A stretch of 64,000 nt of DNA from positions 1,612,001 through 1,676,000 of the forward strand of contig JAPXFQ010000398.1 in NCBI GenBank assembly GCA_028564705.1. The letters run 5' to 3'. Source of the DNA: Apricaphanius iberus. Its lineage: Eukaryota > Chordata > Actinopteri > Cyprinodontiformes > Aphaniidae. Each line of letters opens with the position of its first letter. Position 1 is the first letter of the stretch. Position numbers and translations under genes: made by a program. Shown here piece after piece: positions 29,925 to 41,007 of the stretch. The notes under the pieces were generated by a model. It was not told the origin of the DNA, did no database searches, and saw nothing but the letters and a program-made list of their open reading frames with translations.

Positions 29925-32655
29925 GTTGTTTTGGGGGGTTTTTCTCGGGAAAACAGTTCACAAATCACCTTGTTTGTAATAGATCTAACAATGTTATTGA
30001 ATATCCTGTAATGGTTTATGCCATAACTAGTTTAGCTGCAATGATCATGCCAAAGTCAAATAGGAAAGAAAACTAAGCTTTCTAATCATGACGCATATTA
30101 ATCTTAGCTGAAATCAGATAAATGTTTAACAAGCCACCTTGTAAGAACACATTCAAAAAGTTTATTATAATTTGATACTTTTTCCATTTTATATCCTAAG
30201 CAAATTCAAATTCCCATAGCTTTGTTTTTTGTTTTTTATTCAGACAAACCAGATGAGCGAAATTAGCTCAGTAATTTCTCAGAATTTTACAAAATTATTT
30301 AAGTAAGAACGCTTTTCAAATTATTTGTATAAATTATCTAAATCTAATAAAGACCTACCGATTAAACTGAGTTTCAACTAAAAAATAATGACTTAAATCT
30401 ATCAAAATAAATTGCTTCTAAATTGTTGCACATACTGTTATTTGCTATTTGTTTTGTCTTCATTTTGTTTTTTATTCTTCATACTTACAACTTAACAGCT
30501 AATTCTTTTTTTACATATATTACTTTATCAATTCATAATTTTTTTTCTCCAAATACAAGTAAATTCAGTTCTTAAAATACTTTTCCTATAAGCTTCTGTA
30601 TGTTGGCATTTATCTCATCTCACATAGTAATTTCTCTTCAGATTAATTAATTAAATACAGTATCACAGAATGGTAAAATTCATAAAATGGTGGAAAATAC
30701 GGAAAATAACATTTTCTGGGACCCTCTGACCTGCAAGCTGAAGACTCAGATAAGGTTGTCATTCTTGAGCACAACCATCCTCCTAAGCTTCTGTGCCTGT
30801 GTGTGTGTGTTTGCATGTGCGGGTGGTGTAATAAGGGAGTAGAATGAGCTCACTTTCAGCGGTCTTTATCATTCTGAAAGCAGCTGGAAGTATGTAATGC
30901 AGACGATACGTGTGCTCTGCTCTAAAATCAAAGCCCCATGACTTTTGTTATGCCAACTGTAAACGGCACAAAAACTCTGCAATCTAGTTTAGCATTTTGG
31001 ACTCTCCTATCTGACAGAAATAATTGCTGTTTCAGTTTTAAAAGAGTGCAAATCCTAGCAGGAAACGTTTATATTAGCATAAAGTTACATTAAAATAGAT
31101 GACTGTATGATGCACTTCCCTGACAGCCTTCATTCATGAGAGGACGATGCTGTGTTTGGTTATCTGGGACAGTTATTTTAGGTCTTCTTTGGCAGGTCAT
31201 TACAGCTTCCACTGGTGGTCGCTTTGTACATTGATGAATAAGAGCTAAAATCATGCATGGAAATGAGGGATTGAATATTTTGCAAAGGAAAACACTACAT
31301 CCCCCTGAAATGCACAGTTACAGACCAGCACTTTTGCCAATGAAACAAACCGCTGCTACTATGTCACTGTGATCCTGTCCCTTTCCTGAGGTTCGACAAA
31401 ATATCACAGAACAGACCAAAGAAGGACAAGCCTGAACAAGTGATTCACTTACCCACTCACTTTGTCACCAGCACAATGTGGGGCAATTCATAATCCCTAC
31501 ATGTCTGAACAGATTCCTTGCTGTACAAAGGTGTGACATTGCTGCACTATTTCAACAGATCTCCTCCTTTTGTTGTAATAACAGCAAGCAGGAGTATTTA
31601 AAAGTCAAGCAAATGCATAAAAAAATGTAGTTCATGGTTGAAACATCTTAGATTTCTATAAATAGTTGAGCATTTTTACTAAGCTCCATGTCAGTTCTTG
31701 ATATTTAATTTAGAATCCTGAAAGTTCAGTTAAAAGTTGAAAGGACCAATACTGACAATTTGTGCATTGAAAGTAGCGAAGAGCTTGGAGAGCTCTAATG
31801 TTAGAAAACTTTGGGCAACTCAGAAGCTGTATGCAAACAGACTCCATTACTATTTATTCCATTTTAAATCCAGTCAATCAACCATACCTTCAAGTCCCAG
31901 CAGAGCTGACTTACCTCCATTATAGTCTGTGTGCCCTCACTGTAGCGATCACTGCCGCTGCCACTCTAGACAAACACCCATTTGCTGGATGCAGACTTGC
32001 AGAGCTAATAAAAAAAAAAGATCTCTGCTCTTATTGCTGATGTTCTCTCGTGAGAACAAATCGCCACACTGTTACAGCAGCTGGTATGGCACAATCAGAC
32101 TGGCCCACCTTTCTTACAAAGAACCTGGTAACATTCCTCTATAAACACACTGCTTCCCTTTCTGTCCTCTCTAAACTGTATCCTTGTTGCCTCCCCTCCC
32201 AAACTCCCTCCCACTTCACTCTGAACATTCACCACCCTGTCCCATCCTCCCTCCCATTGTTTCTTTTTCCTTTTTTATTCTGTCACCTTGGATATACATT
32301 TATTATTTGCTTTGCACAATTTCAGCACTATATTCAAATGTTTTCCCTCCCTGCTTCTTAACTTATCTCTCTTCAAACTCAATCTCTTTTCATTTTCACA
32401 TTGGTTTTCACCTTCTATTTTTCTCCTGATAGTAAATAATTACTTTAGTCTCTGCATGTATACAGACAGCAGCACATCACCCCTGGCCACATTCGAAAGT
32501 CCCACACTATTTATAGTGGATGGAAATATATCTGTGTTTGATTAAAAAAATTGTTAAAACTGAAGTTAAATGTGAAAAAGCAGAATTTGTTTGGCAATTT
32601 GTCGCCAAAATCCAGTTCTACCAACTGCTGAACATAGATCCCTATATATTATAAC
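29925..32655. other. No gene seen
   Basis: AT-rich intergenic sequence, then a pyrimidine-rich stretch at about 32140-32450. Open frames in that stretch are leucine/serine-rich by composition and have no motif. 31110-31280 looks less decayed than its surroundings but has no identifiable function. Confidence 0.45.
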
Positions 32656-32659
32656 AAAA

Positions 32660-33066
32660 TTAGCAGTGGGGATTGGCCCAGGGTGGCAGCGTTACATGTC
32701 AGCCATCGGTTGACCATGCCTCTGCAGGTTGCCAGCCGCAGAGGGGGACACTTATTGGTTGATCTTTGGTTGGTTCACTGCTTGGTGGTGGGTTGCTTCG
32801 GCTCTCTGGGTCAATAGCTGGATCTGCCGTGGTGTAACTGGCTGCAGATGGAGCCCATTGGCTGGTCGCTGCGGCCCACCTGGGGCCCCTGTGCTGTAAT
32901 GTCTATGGCACCGATGTCCAGTCCATTTTCTTTATTCCCCTTCTTCTCTGTCTTCAATTCACCCCCTCCCTCTTAGATTTTTTATGCCTCCCTTTATCTT
33001 CTTTCTCTTTTCCCTTTTATTTTCTGTCTCTGTGTCCAAATTATTGAAAAAAATAAAAAAAAAATC
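32660..33066 (+). repeat. Probable retroposon with A-rich tail
   Basis: A GC-richer block (about 32668-32920) followed by a pyrimidine-rich stretch and an A-rich end (ATTGAAAAAAATAAAAAAAA near 33043). The layout suggests a SINE- or LINE-derived insertion; the family is not recognised. Confidence 0.35.
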
Positions 33067-33181
33067 ACAGCAATACCAAATAGAGATTTTTTAGACATAT
33101 GTAAAGTGGAGCACTATAGCAAAAGTGGTAATGCTCCACATGTGTAAGTAAATCTGTTGTGCTTCTATTTGGTTCTAGGAC

Positions 33182-33505
33182 ATCAATGCCACATGCCGCA
33201 CAGCTAAACATGACACGTTCCAAGCTTCAAAGCAGCAAAACCCAGCAACCCAGAAGTTCAGCTCGCTGGACTTTCAGTGTTGCCACCTGAACGTCAACCA
33301 ATAAGAGCGTCTCACTGTAGTGATGTCAACTGATGTCAACGTTGTCTAGCCAGCCACAATCTGCCATTGTTTAAAACATCCAGCAGAGAAAGGCCCACAT
33401 GCTTTGCAAGCTTCAGTCTAAAAGTGTATAGTAATCAAACTAGTTGCTTTGTGAACGTTTTTAGATGCAGACAAAGCTTGCGTTGGGAACGCACCATTAA
33501 GACCA
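33182..33505. repeat. Dispersed DNA-element repeat, copy 1 (pair with 35123-35540)
   Basis: Shared blocks with copy 2, in order: AGAGCGTCTCACTGT, GATGTCAACGTTGTCTA versus GATGTTGATGTTGTCTA, GTTTAAAACATC(C/A), CAGAGAAAGGCCC, GCTTTGCAA. The end near 33487 (GGGAACGCACCATTAAGACC) is typical of non-autonomous Harbinger/hAT-type elements. No frame. Confidence 0.6.
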
Positions 33506-35122
33506 TTACCCACAATATCAATGTTTCAATCAGCGTTATTCTGGGAAAGTAGGCAGAGGTTATTTGGCTGATCCTAAAAGTCAAATCAGAGGTAATTGTT
33601 AATATTAGAAGGGACAATCTGAAGCTGAAACAAAATAGAAAGGTTAAACTGAAGCATCTGCATTGTAATAATGGTAACACAAGAATCAAGCAATGAATAT
33701 CAAAAAGTAATTTTAACTTTTGTTTTAAATTAACTCAAAAAAATCTACATTAAAAGTTACAATATATACATTTGTATTCCTTTAAATGCATTATACATAA
33801 GTTTAACCACGGATAAAAATATAAAGATTTCAAATATCTTCCTCATATATGCTCCTGCAATGCCTTTGTCAGTAGAATGAGCATATACATGTAAATTCAC
33901 ATAAATGGCAAGTGTTCGGGTCAAAAAAGCAGATTTCCGGAGTGCTTTCAAGGGCAGCCGCATAATGGCAACATGCGCGTTCACACTCAGGTGGAGTGTG
34001 CGTTATCTCCATCATAAACAATCATGGAGTGAGAGGTAAATGAAGGATGGATTCAGTTGACCATAACCGGCTTATGCAAAAAAGCATAAGCCGGTCACCC
34101 CAAGTGTTTCTATTATCTATGATGTTTCTTGAACTATTGTCATTACTCAGAGTGGAACTGCTAATCAAGGTCATTGACTTGGATAAACATTGCGTGAATC
34201 GGCCATCTTTATTTCTCACTGGGAGTTTGTGGTCCTTGTTCAGGAATGCCAAAATACAAGTGGAACAGTCAAAATGTTCGGTTGTTAGATTATTAACCTA
34301 CACAATTCTTTACCCCGTCCCCCTGCATCAGAACCTCTGTGAAGTGCCTGGTTAAGTTTTATTTTTCATTGTAGTTTATCGGCATCTGCGGGGAAAGTAT
34401 TTTTTGTTTGTGGGAAGGACGAGTACTTCAGTAACCTCTTCCAGCATCAAGAAGGATTTGTTGACCATGTTGTCTTATTGAGGAGTCAGTTCCTTTGACA
34501 ATGGAAATGATGGACACAGCAAAGTAGTAGCCTTCCAATAATACTACAATTACTGCAAACTTTATTTTTGATATTCATTTATTTCTTTGATAGCATTAGC
34601 ATCAGATCTTCTGATTATGTGCTCAATAATTTAGCCTCCCCATGACATACTGTACGTCTTTTAATAGTACTATCGACAATATAGGATTGCTTTTCAGTTT
34701 ATATTCTTGGAGAATGCATGATCTAAGCACATTCAACTATGTTAGCTTATCGGTAGCAGTACCAGACTAACAACCTCTGGGTCTTCTGTGGAACATCTGT
34801 TGTGATTCGGCATTATATGAATAAGCTAAAAAAAAATTAAAGACGTTTCATGTCATTATAGAAGTGTTTATATAATTACATGGTATTTTGCAAGTACTTT
34901 GTGTTAGAGTCTTGTCAGTAATATTAAAAGGACTACAGTATATGTTACCACAGAACATTTTTCTGTGATGTTTTTCATGTAGCCTGCTTGCTCAAATACA
35001 CGGCTGTCATTATATTTTTCTTTATATTTTAAGAAAATACTTTTATAGAGCTTTTTTTTTCAACTCAAATGGTAAGTCCCAAAGATCAGCGTCAAGTACG
35101 ACAAGATTACATGTAAAGTCTA
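33506..35122. other. No gene seen; hairpin at 34066-34095
   Basis: Intergenic AT-rich DNA. 33900-34110 has a GC-richer patch with a perfect hairpin, possibly part of an old DNA element. Confidence 0.4.
34066..34095. repeat. Perfect 12-bp hairpin
   Basis: ACCGGCTTATGC (34066-34077), six A (34078-34083), then GCATAAGCCGGT (34084-34095). Confidence 0.85.
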
Positions 35123-35540
35123 TGTTTGAGTCAATCAGAGGTCGGTCAGAGTCTCTGCAGCGCTTTGTGTGGGTTCGCTGCATCAATTTTTCAAGCGTTA
35201 CCTGCGATTCTAGCAGCAAAGCTCAGCTAACTGAACTTCTGATGCACTTGAAGCAGTGCGCCAACCACTCAGAGCGTCTCACTGTGTCGATGTTGCCCGA
35301 TGTTGATGTTGTCTAACCAATCACGATCCGCTAGTGTTTAAAACATCAGGCAGAGAAAGGCCCGTCCATGCGCTTTGCAAACTTCATCTTAAAAATGCGT
35401 ACGTGTCAAACTTAATGCTTTGTGAGTGTTGCTTGACAGTGATGCATAATGAATTAGTTATGAGCTACAACAACACTTAATTTCCCTTTGGGATTAATAA
35501 ACTATTTTTTAAATGAATTGAATTGACAAGGTGTGCGGTG
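35123..35540. repeat. Dispersed DNA-element repeat, copy 2, with LINE tail inserted
   Basis: Matches copy 1 at 33182-33505 over about 35220-35430. A short LINE-type 3' tail (TTTCCCTTTGGGATTAATAA at about 35480-35499, then AATTG units) interrupts it before the end GTGCGGTGTGAGCGCAAC at about 35533-35550. Confidence 0.55.
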
Positions 35541-35574
35541 TGAGCGCAACATAAAAGCCAGAAGTTTAACCCCT

Positions 35575-36110
35575 CATCTGAAAAGGAAAAAAGTATGGTA
35601 CAAGACAGGCCTACCAAGGCAGGGATATCCATCTACATCGACAGCCATTAAAAGAAAAAAACATTTCCTGAAGGTACATGGTACCAAAAAAGGAGCATTT
35701 TAGATCCTAAACTCAGCTGGAAAAAATCTGACGACAAATTTAGTTGCAGAATGCACAAATTTTCACAGAAAAGTAGCCATAAGAAAGTTATTGTTGAAAG
35801 AATTCCTGTTTGCAGATTGCCACAAACCACAAAGGGAACACATTAAACTTGTGGAAGCAGGTGTTTGGCTGGTCAGGTGAGAATGAAAGTTTCTACTTGT
35901 CAAATTCTGATTGTCATAAGAAATAGAGCATATAGTAAAGTTTAAAAGGTCATGCACCTGTAGCAGTTTTTACAGGTAGTACAACGAAGCATTGACTCTC
36001 GGGGTTGAATACAAATGGCTCCAAGACTTCTCAGATTTGTACATTGTAATTGAAATAAACCCCCAAAAAACTAAATTATGCTCTATTTGACAAAGGGGGG
36101 GGGGGGTGTT
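35575..36110 (+). mobile_element. Decayed Tc1-like relic
   Basis: ACAGGCCTACCAAGGCAGGG (near 35604), GCCATAAGAAAGTTATTGTT, GTTTGCAGATTGCCACAAAC and AAGCATTGACTCTCGGGG follow the order of the transposase and 3' end of the element at 5651-6701. The copy is shortened and has no open frame. It ends near a run of G at 36097-36108. Confidence 0.6.
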
Positions 36111-36994
36111 TAGTAATGCACTTTGTGAGTGCATCTTGATAAACTAGTAAACCTTTCGAGAATTTGGTTTATGTTGCCAAATAATTCTCGCATTTATTTT
36201 AAATGTAACTCGTCTTTTGTTGCTTCACAAATTTAATGGTCTGTTGTACTTTGTTTTAGTCTTGCATCAGAAGAGTTCACTAAAGCCCTGTCATAGTCGT
36301 GTGGAGGTTATAACCCTTGGAGAGAAGTCTCTACAGAATACCCATTTCGACTCACAAGCACATCCTGATATTTCTCTGCCTCAGCTCTTGTTTTATCTGT
36401 CTGTATCTATTATGTTCCACGCGTGCCTGTCTGCATGTCTTTCTCTCACTTGTTATTTTCAGCCCTCAGCTCTCAGTCATCTTGTACATTCTAGCCGTGT
36501 TTCTTGTTTTAATCTTTTGCCCCAAAAAGTCTGCATCAAAATCTGAAAAATCAAAAGGTCCTATATTCCTGAATAAATATAAGAAAAATATGGTTTAAGG
36601 TTTATTTGCTGGCTGTGAGTAAAAATACACTATTGCTCATTACCATTCAGGCATGTTTGCAGGAGATATAAAGACTTCCTTTGGTGTTCCTGGTGTGCCA
36701 ATTTGTCTTGAAACGATATCCTGCCCTTTAGACTGGATAATGATATGTAATCAGCAGCCGGGAGCACAGTCAGTTGTGAGTACCTGTATTTAGAGGTGTT
36801 TCTGAGCTTGATACAAACCGGTAATTTTAGGTGAGGCCAAAGAGTATTTAAATTATATCTGATCAACACACTATGTAGTTTTATTTACCTCTTTTTATGT
36901 TGCATTTAAGTACCGTGAAACCTTTTTTTCACTGTCACATCTTGACAGACCAAGGGAATTTCTGTGTAGAGCTGTTATAATGTATCAGTGTTGG
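36111..36994. other. No gene seen
   Basis: AT-rich intergenic DNA. Open frames at 36217-36598 are hydrophobic by composition without recognisable domains. Confidence 0.45.
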
Positions 36995-37255
36995 TACATT
37001 ATGCTTACACATAGAAGCATAGGTAAGTTTATGCTTCTCTGTCAGCAAGTTTGCACCGACAAAAATCACGTATTGACAGACATTTTTTTTTCTTTTTTAC
37101 TTCTCCGTTGTTGTGATGCAATTCCCCACCAGGAAAGCAGGGGGTGTAGACCATTTCTGGTGGGTCTGCCTACCGTTACAGTGATGTGCTACAGACTCTC
37201 ATGGCCGACGGAGAGCAAGTTTTGATTGAGCTGGAGAGCTTTTACTACAAATGCA
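36995..37255. repeat. Dispersed repeat, copy 2 (pair with 18572-18850)
   Basis: GCAATTCCCCACCA near 37119, TTCTGGTGGGTCTGCCTACC near 37155 and CAAGTTTTGATTGAGCTGGA near 37215 match copy 1. The last block would read VLIELESF in frame, possibly a transposase N-terminus. Confidence 0.55.
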
Positions 37256-37284
37256 GGTCACAAAATACTGTAAAAACAACAGTG

Positions 37285-37753
37285 TTGGGAGTAATGGCAT
37301 TTAAGTATAACGGCGTTACTAACTAAGTATTCTAATAAATTTATTTTCCTATCCTTGCAACATTGTTACAGTTACTGGGGATGTAAAGTGCCGCGTTACT
37401 ACAACATGGTTAAATGAAGTGCAGTGGTGTCAGGCTTTCTGACAACCACAGATCAGCTGCAGTGAGAGGTCAGGTGTCAGTGATGAGACGTTGCAAATAT
37501 GATAATGATTTGCTGGGTGTGTGGAGAGCCTAAGTGATCTCGCTGTCTCACTCTCTGCTCCAAAGACCATGGTGGACTTAGTTTTGAGTTGGATACTTGA
37601 CGGACATTAGTTTCCTTAAAGCGGAGGACCCCTTCCAACGTCTCGCCCCTAAATTCCACTGCATGCGCCCTGCTGCCCACCCCCCAGCCGTTCGCTCCAG
37701 AACTGTGCTGCACTACGGCTGATAGAGCAGATACATCGCCTCCGAAAACTCGC
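37285..37753. other. Possible second hAT-type element start
   Basis: GTGTTGGGAGTAATGGCA at 37290 and CGGCGTTACTAAC near 37312 resemble the terminus of a common fish hAT family. No matching right end was recognised. Confidence 0.3.
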
Positions 37754-37996
37754 CTTTGAAGCAGGGCTGCATGATTATGACCAAAATAATCATCACGATT
37801 ATTTTGATCAATATTGTAATCACAATTATTAAATACGATCCTTCATCCAGTACTGTAAAATATTATTTTATTATATATTATTGCACGAGTTATAAACATA
37901 CAATGTTGCAACATTTTTTGTGAAAACTAAAACTTTTGATTAGAATAGATTATTAATAATGCAAAAAATCTAAAACAAACCCTAATACTTTATATA

Positions 37997-39614
37997 CACT
38001 ACCGTTCAAAAGTTTGGGGTCACATTGAAATGTCCTTATTTTTGAAGGAAAAGCACTGTACTTTTCAATGAAGATAACTTTAAACTAGTCTTAACTTTAA
38101 AGAAACACACGCTATACATTGCTAATGTGGTAAATGACTATTCTAGCTGCAAATGTCTGGTTTTTGGTGCAATATCTACATAGGTGTATAGAGGCCCATT
38201 TCCAGCAACTATCACTCCAGTGTTCTAATGGTACAATGTGTTTGCTCATTGGCTCAGAAGGCTAATTGATGATTAGAAAACCCTTGTGCAATCATGTTCA
38301 CACATCTGAAAACAGTTTAGCTCGGTACAGAAGCTACAAAACTGACCTTCCTTTGAGCAGATTGAGTTTCTGGAGCATCACATTTGTGGGGTCAATTAAA
38401 CGCTCAAAATGGCCAGAAAAAGAGAACTTTCATCTGAAACTCGACAGTCTATTCTTGTTCTTAGAAATGAAGGCTATTCCATGCGAGAAATTGCTAAGAA
38501 ATTGAAGATTTCCTACAACGGTGTGTACTACTCCCTTCAGAGGACAGCACAAACAGGCTCTAACCAGAGTAGAAAAAGAAGTGGGAGGCCGCGTTGCACA
38601 ACTGAGCAAGAAGATAAGTACATTAGAGTCTCTAGTTTGAGAAACAGACGCCTCACAGGTCCCCAACTGGCATCTTCATTAAATAGTACCCGCAAAACAC
38701 CAGTGTCAACATCTACAGTGAAGAGGCGGCTGCGGGATTCTGGGCTTCAGGGCAGAGTGGCAAAGAAAAAGCCATATCTGAGACTGGCCAATAAAAGGAA
38801 AAGATTAAGATGGGCAAAAGAACACAGACATTGGACAGAGGAAGACTGGAAAAAAGTGCTGTGGACGGATGAATCCAAGTTTGAGGTGTTTGGATCACAA
38901 AGAAGAACGTTTGTGAGACGCAGAACAACTGAAAAGATGCTGGAAGAATGCCTGACGCCATCTGTTAAGCATGGTGGAGGTAATGTGATGGTCTGGGGTT
39001 GCTTTGGTGCTGGTAAGGTGGGAGATTTGTACAGGGTAAAAGGGATTCTGAATAAGGAAGGCTATCACTCCATTTTGCAACGCCATGCCATACCCAGTGG
39101 ACAGCGCTTGATTGGAGCCAATTTCATCCTACAACAGGACAATGACCCAAAACACACCTCGAAATTGTGCAAGAACTATTTAGAGAAGAAGCAGGCAGCT
39201 GGTATTCTATCGGTAATGGAGTGGCCAGCGCAGTCACCAGATTTGAACCCCGTTGAGCTGTTGTGGGAGCAGCTTGACCGTATGGTACGCAAGAAGTGCC
39301 CATCCAACCAATCCAAATTGTGGGAGCTGCTTCTAGAAGCGTGGGGTGCAATTTCTCCAGATTACCTCAACAAATTAACAGCTAGAATGCCAAAGGTCTG
39401 CAATGCTGTAATTGCTGCAAATGGAGGATTCTTTGATGAAAGCAAAGTTTGATGTAAAAACAATCTTATTTCAAATAAAAATCATTATTTCTAACCTTGT
39501 CAATGTCTTGACTCTATTTTTTATTCATTTCACAATGTATGGTGGTGAATAAGTGTGACTTTTCATGGAAAACACAAAATTGTTTGGGTGACCCCAAACT
39601 TTTGAACGGTAGTG
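37997..39614 (+). mobile_element. Complete Tc1/mariner element (1618 bp), potentially recent
   Basis: Perfect 27-bp inverted ends start CACTACCGTTCAAAAG. They are flanked by TA on both sides (37995-37996 and 39615-39616). The single gene is intact. The element sits inside a hAT-type element, so it is the younger of the two. Confidence 0.9.
38409..39452 (+). CDS. Tc1/mariner transposase, intact, 38-residue D-E spacing
   Basis: This is a 347-residue transposase. Residues 1-115 form two helix-turn-helix DNA-binding regions (QSILVLRNEGYSMREIAKKL; later STVKRRLRDSGL) separated by a basic GRPR motif (KRSGRPR, about 57-62). The catalytic domain has Asp154 in LWTDESK, Asp244 in LQQDNDPKH and Glu283 in NPVELLWE. 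The spacing Asp244 to Glu283 leaves 38 residues, unlike the 34 of classical Tc1. This fits the DD38E group of the superfamily (sometimes called Incomer, from memory). GGGNVMVWGCF is the usual glycine-rich box. No stop or frameshift is present and the length equals the family norm (about 340). The start codon is the first ATG, ATGGCCAG. It catalyses cut-and-paste transposition into TA. Confidence 0.95.
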   Translation: MARKRELSSETRQSILVLRNEGYSMREIAKKLKISYNGVYYSLQRTAQTGSNQSRKRSGRPRCTTEQEDKYIRVSSLRNRRLTGPQLASSLNSTRKTPVSTSTVKRRLRDSGLQGRVAKKKPYLRLANKRKRLRWAKEHRHWTEEDWKKVLWTDESKFEVFGSQRRTFVRRRTTEKMLEECLTPSVKHGGGNVMVWGCFGAGKVGDLYRVKGILNKEGYHSILQRHAIPSGQRLIGANFILQQDNDPKHTSKLCKNYLEKKQAAGILSVMEWPAQSPDLNPVELLWEQLDRMVRKKCPSNQSKLWELLLEAWGAISPDYLNKLTARMPKVCNAVIAANGGFFDESKV

Positions 39615-39623
39615 TACATATAC

Positions 39624-39664
<41 letters not shown>

Positions 39665-39685
39665 TGTATATGTATATATATAATA
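39615..39685. repeat. (TA)n/(ACAT)n microsatellite
   Basis: AT-alternating tract with ACAT interruptions adjoining the right TA of the Tc1 element, inside the hAT arm. Confidence 0.9.
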
Positions 39686-40566
39686 CAAGCTAAATATGTT
39701 ATTGCAGAGTGCAATCTCAAACTGCAATTTAATGGAAACAATTACAGCTTATACAGAAAAGGCCTTTAACATTCCCTGCATCCAAATCCTTCGTTTTTAC
39801 TATATGCCACGTAGCAACTATTACTCGCCCGTTAATGTAGTAAATACTGCATAGCAAACGATCGTGTAATAGGCATTAAATCAGATGTACTGCTCCACCA
39901 TTTTTCATGTCCTTTGAACAGTATTGACTGTTCTGTTTACCCAGATGTTTACGTTAAGCTCGCCTGTGGTCCCGCCATCCTCTAGCTGTTATTTTGTCTG
40001 GTATGACTTAACAACTTAAATGTTTAATCAGTCAAAAAACAATTGCAGTAATTAGTAACATTGCTTCACGTACATTTATCCGCTGAAACTGCGGCGGTGT
40101 CAATGGTTGACAGTTCTTCTGTAGCCATTTTTAACTAGGTCCTTCTATGATTTCGATGCGTCCGCTAGATTGTGGGATAGCGTAGCATCCACCGGCTCCT
40201 TACTGTGGCGGTAGTACACTTTTGGGAACTTTCTGCTTACTAGTCAGATCCATAATGGAGATTTGGATCTACTACATTGCTCAAATAGTCCTTTTCACCT
40301 GCTAAGTAGCAAGCGTAATGCAGCCAATATGAGTGCGGAGTGGCGTGTGCGCGATTTTTATTTGGGCAGCTTAATAAAGCTTTAGCCATGCGTTTGCCCC
40401 CTGGTGGTTGGCAGACTATTGGTTGAGGCAGTGTATGATGAAGAGGCACGCAGTGAAGCTTGCATTTTGAATGTAAATATCGTTGACGATCAGGTTCATT
40501 TAATTGTGGCCACCAAAATCGCGATCAAAATCAAAATCCGATTAATTGTGCAGCCCTACTTTGAAG

Positions 40567-40914
40567 GCGATAGTTTTGAATAGGGTTTGGTTTTCGATAA
40601 ATCATCATGCATCCCAGAAAATACCAGTGAGATCCACTGTCAACCCCAAAATATTGTTAAATTGTGGTTCAACACCCAAGGAATATGACCTGATTACTTT
40701 TTTTTTAATTCACATGAAATATTTCTTATTAATATATAACAGTAAAATATGTGAATTTTCTTCAATAGCTTCCAGTTCATGCAATCAGCTGACGCCTAAT
40801 CAATCTTGAAATGTCTTACTAAAACCTACTGGATAGAGCTCTGTTTACAGTGCAATTCTATAGATGCAGAGATTTGCAAAAGTTAATGGACAGATTTTCC
40901 TTTGTTTTTAAAAA
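40567..40914. other. No gene seen
   Basis: Flanking sequence between the hAT-type element and the truncated 3' side of the Gypsy element. No feature supported. Confidence 0.4.
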
Positions 40915-41007
40915 AAAATTCACATTTTTTGAATGGCGAGCCCATGATTGGTCCCGTCTGGTTGACTCTAAGCGTGGGTGACCTCTATGTACAATATTAA
41001 TGTATTC

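Larger units (their letters stand above)
37762..40558. mobile_element. hAT-type non-autonomous element hosting a Tc1 insertion
   Basis: The left end CAGGGCTGCATGATTATG and right end TTAATTGTGCAGCCCTA are near-matching inverted repeats. They are flanked by the exact 8-bp duplication CTTTGAAG (37754-37761 and 40559-40566), the hAT hallmark. Arms of 233 bp (37762-37994) and about 940 bp (39617-40558) surround the Tc1 element. Neither arm encodes a hAT transposase, so this is a deletion derivative or MITE-like member. Confidence 0.82.

Noticed and set aside
29631..30011. 126-codon plus-strand gene
   Set aside because: Most of it lies inside the Harbinger-type MITE and crosses its right end.
32050..32545. 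Overlapping leucine/proline-rich open frames
   Set aside because: They result from a pyrimidine-rich stretch and are open in all three frames.
38266..38505. Separate small gene overlapping the start of the transposase
   Set aside because: It is a shadow frame of the Tc1/mariner element.
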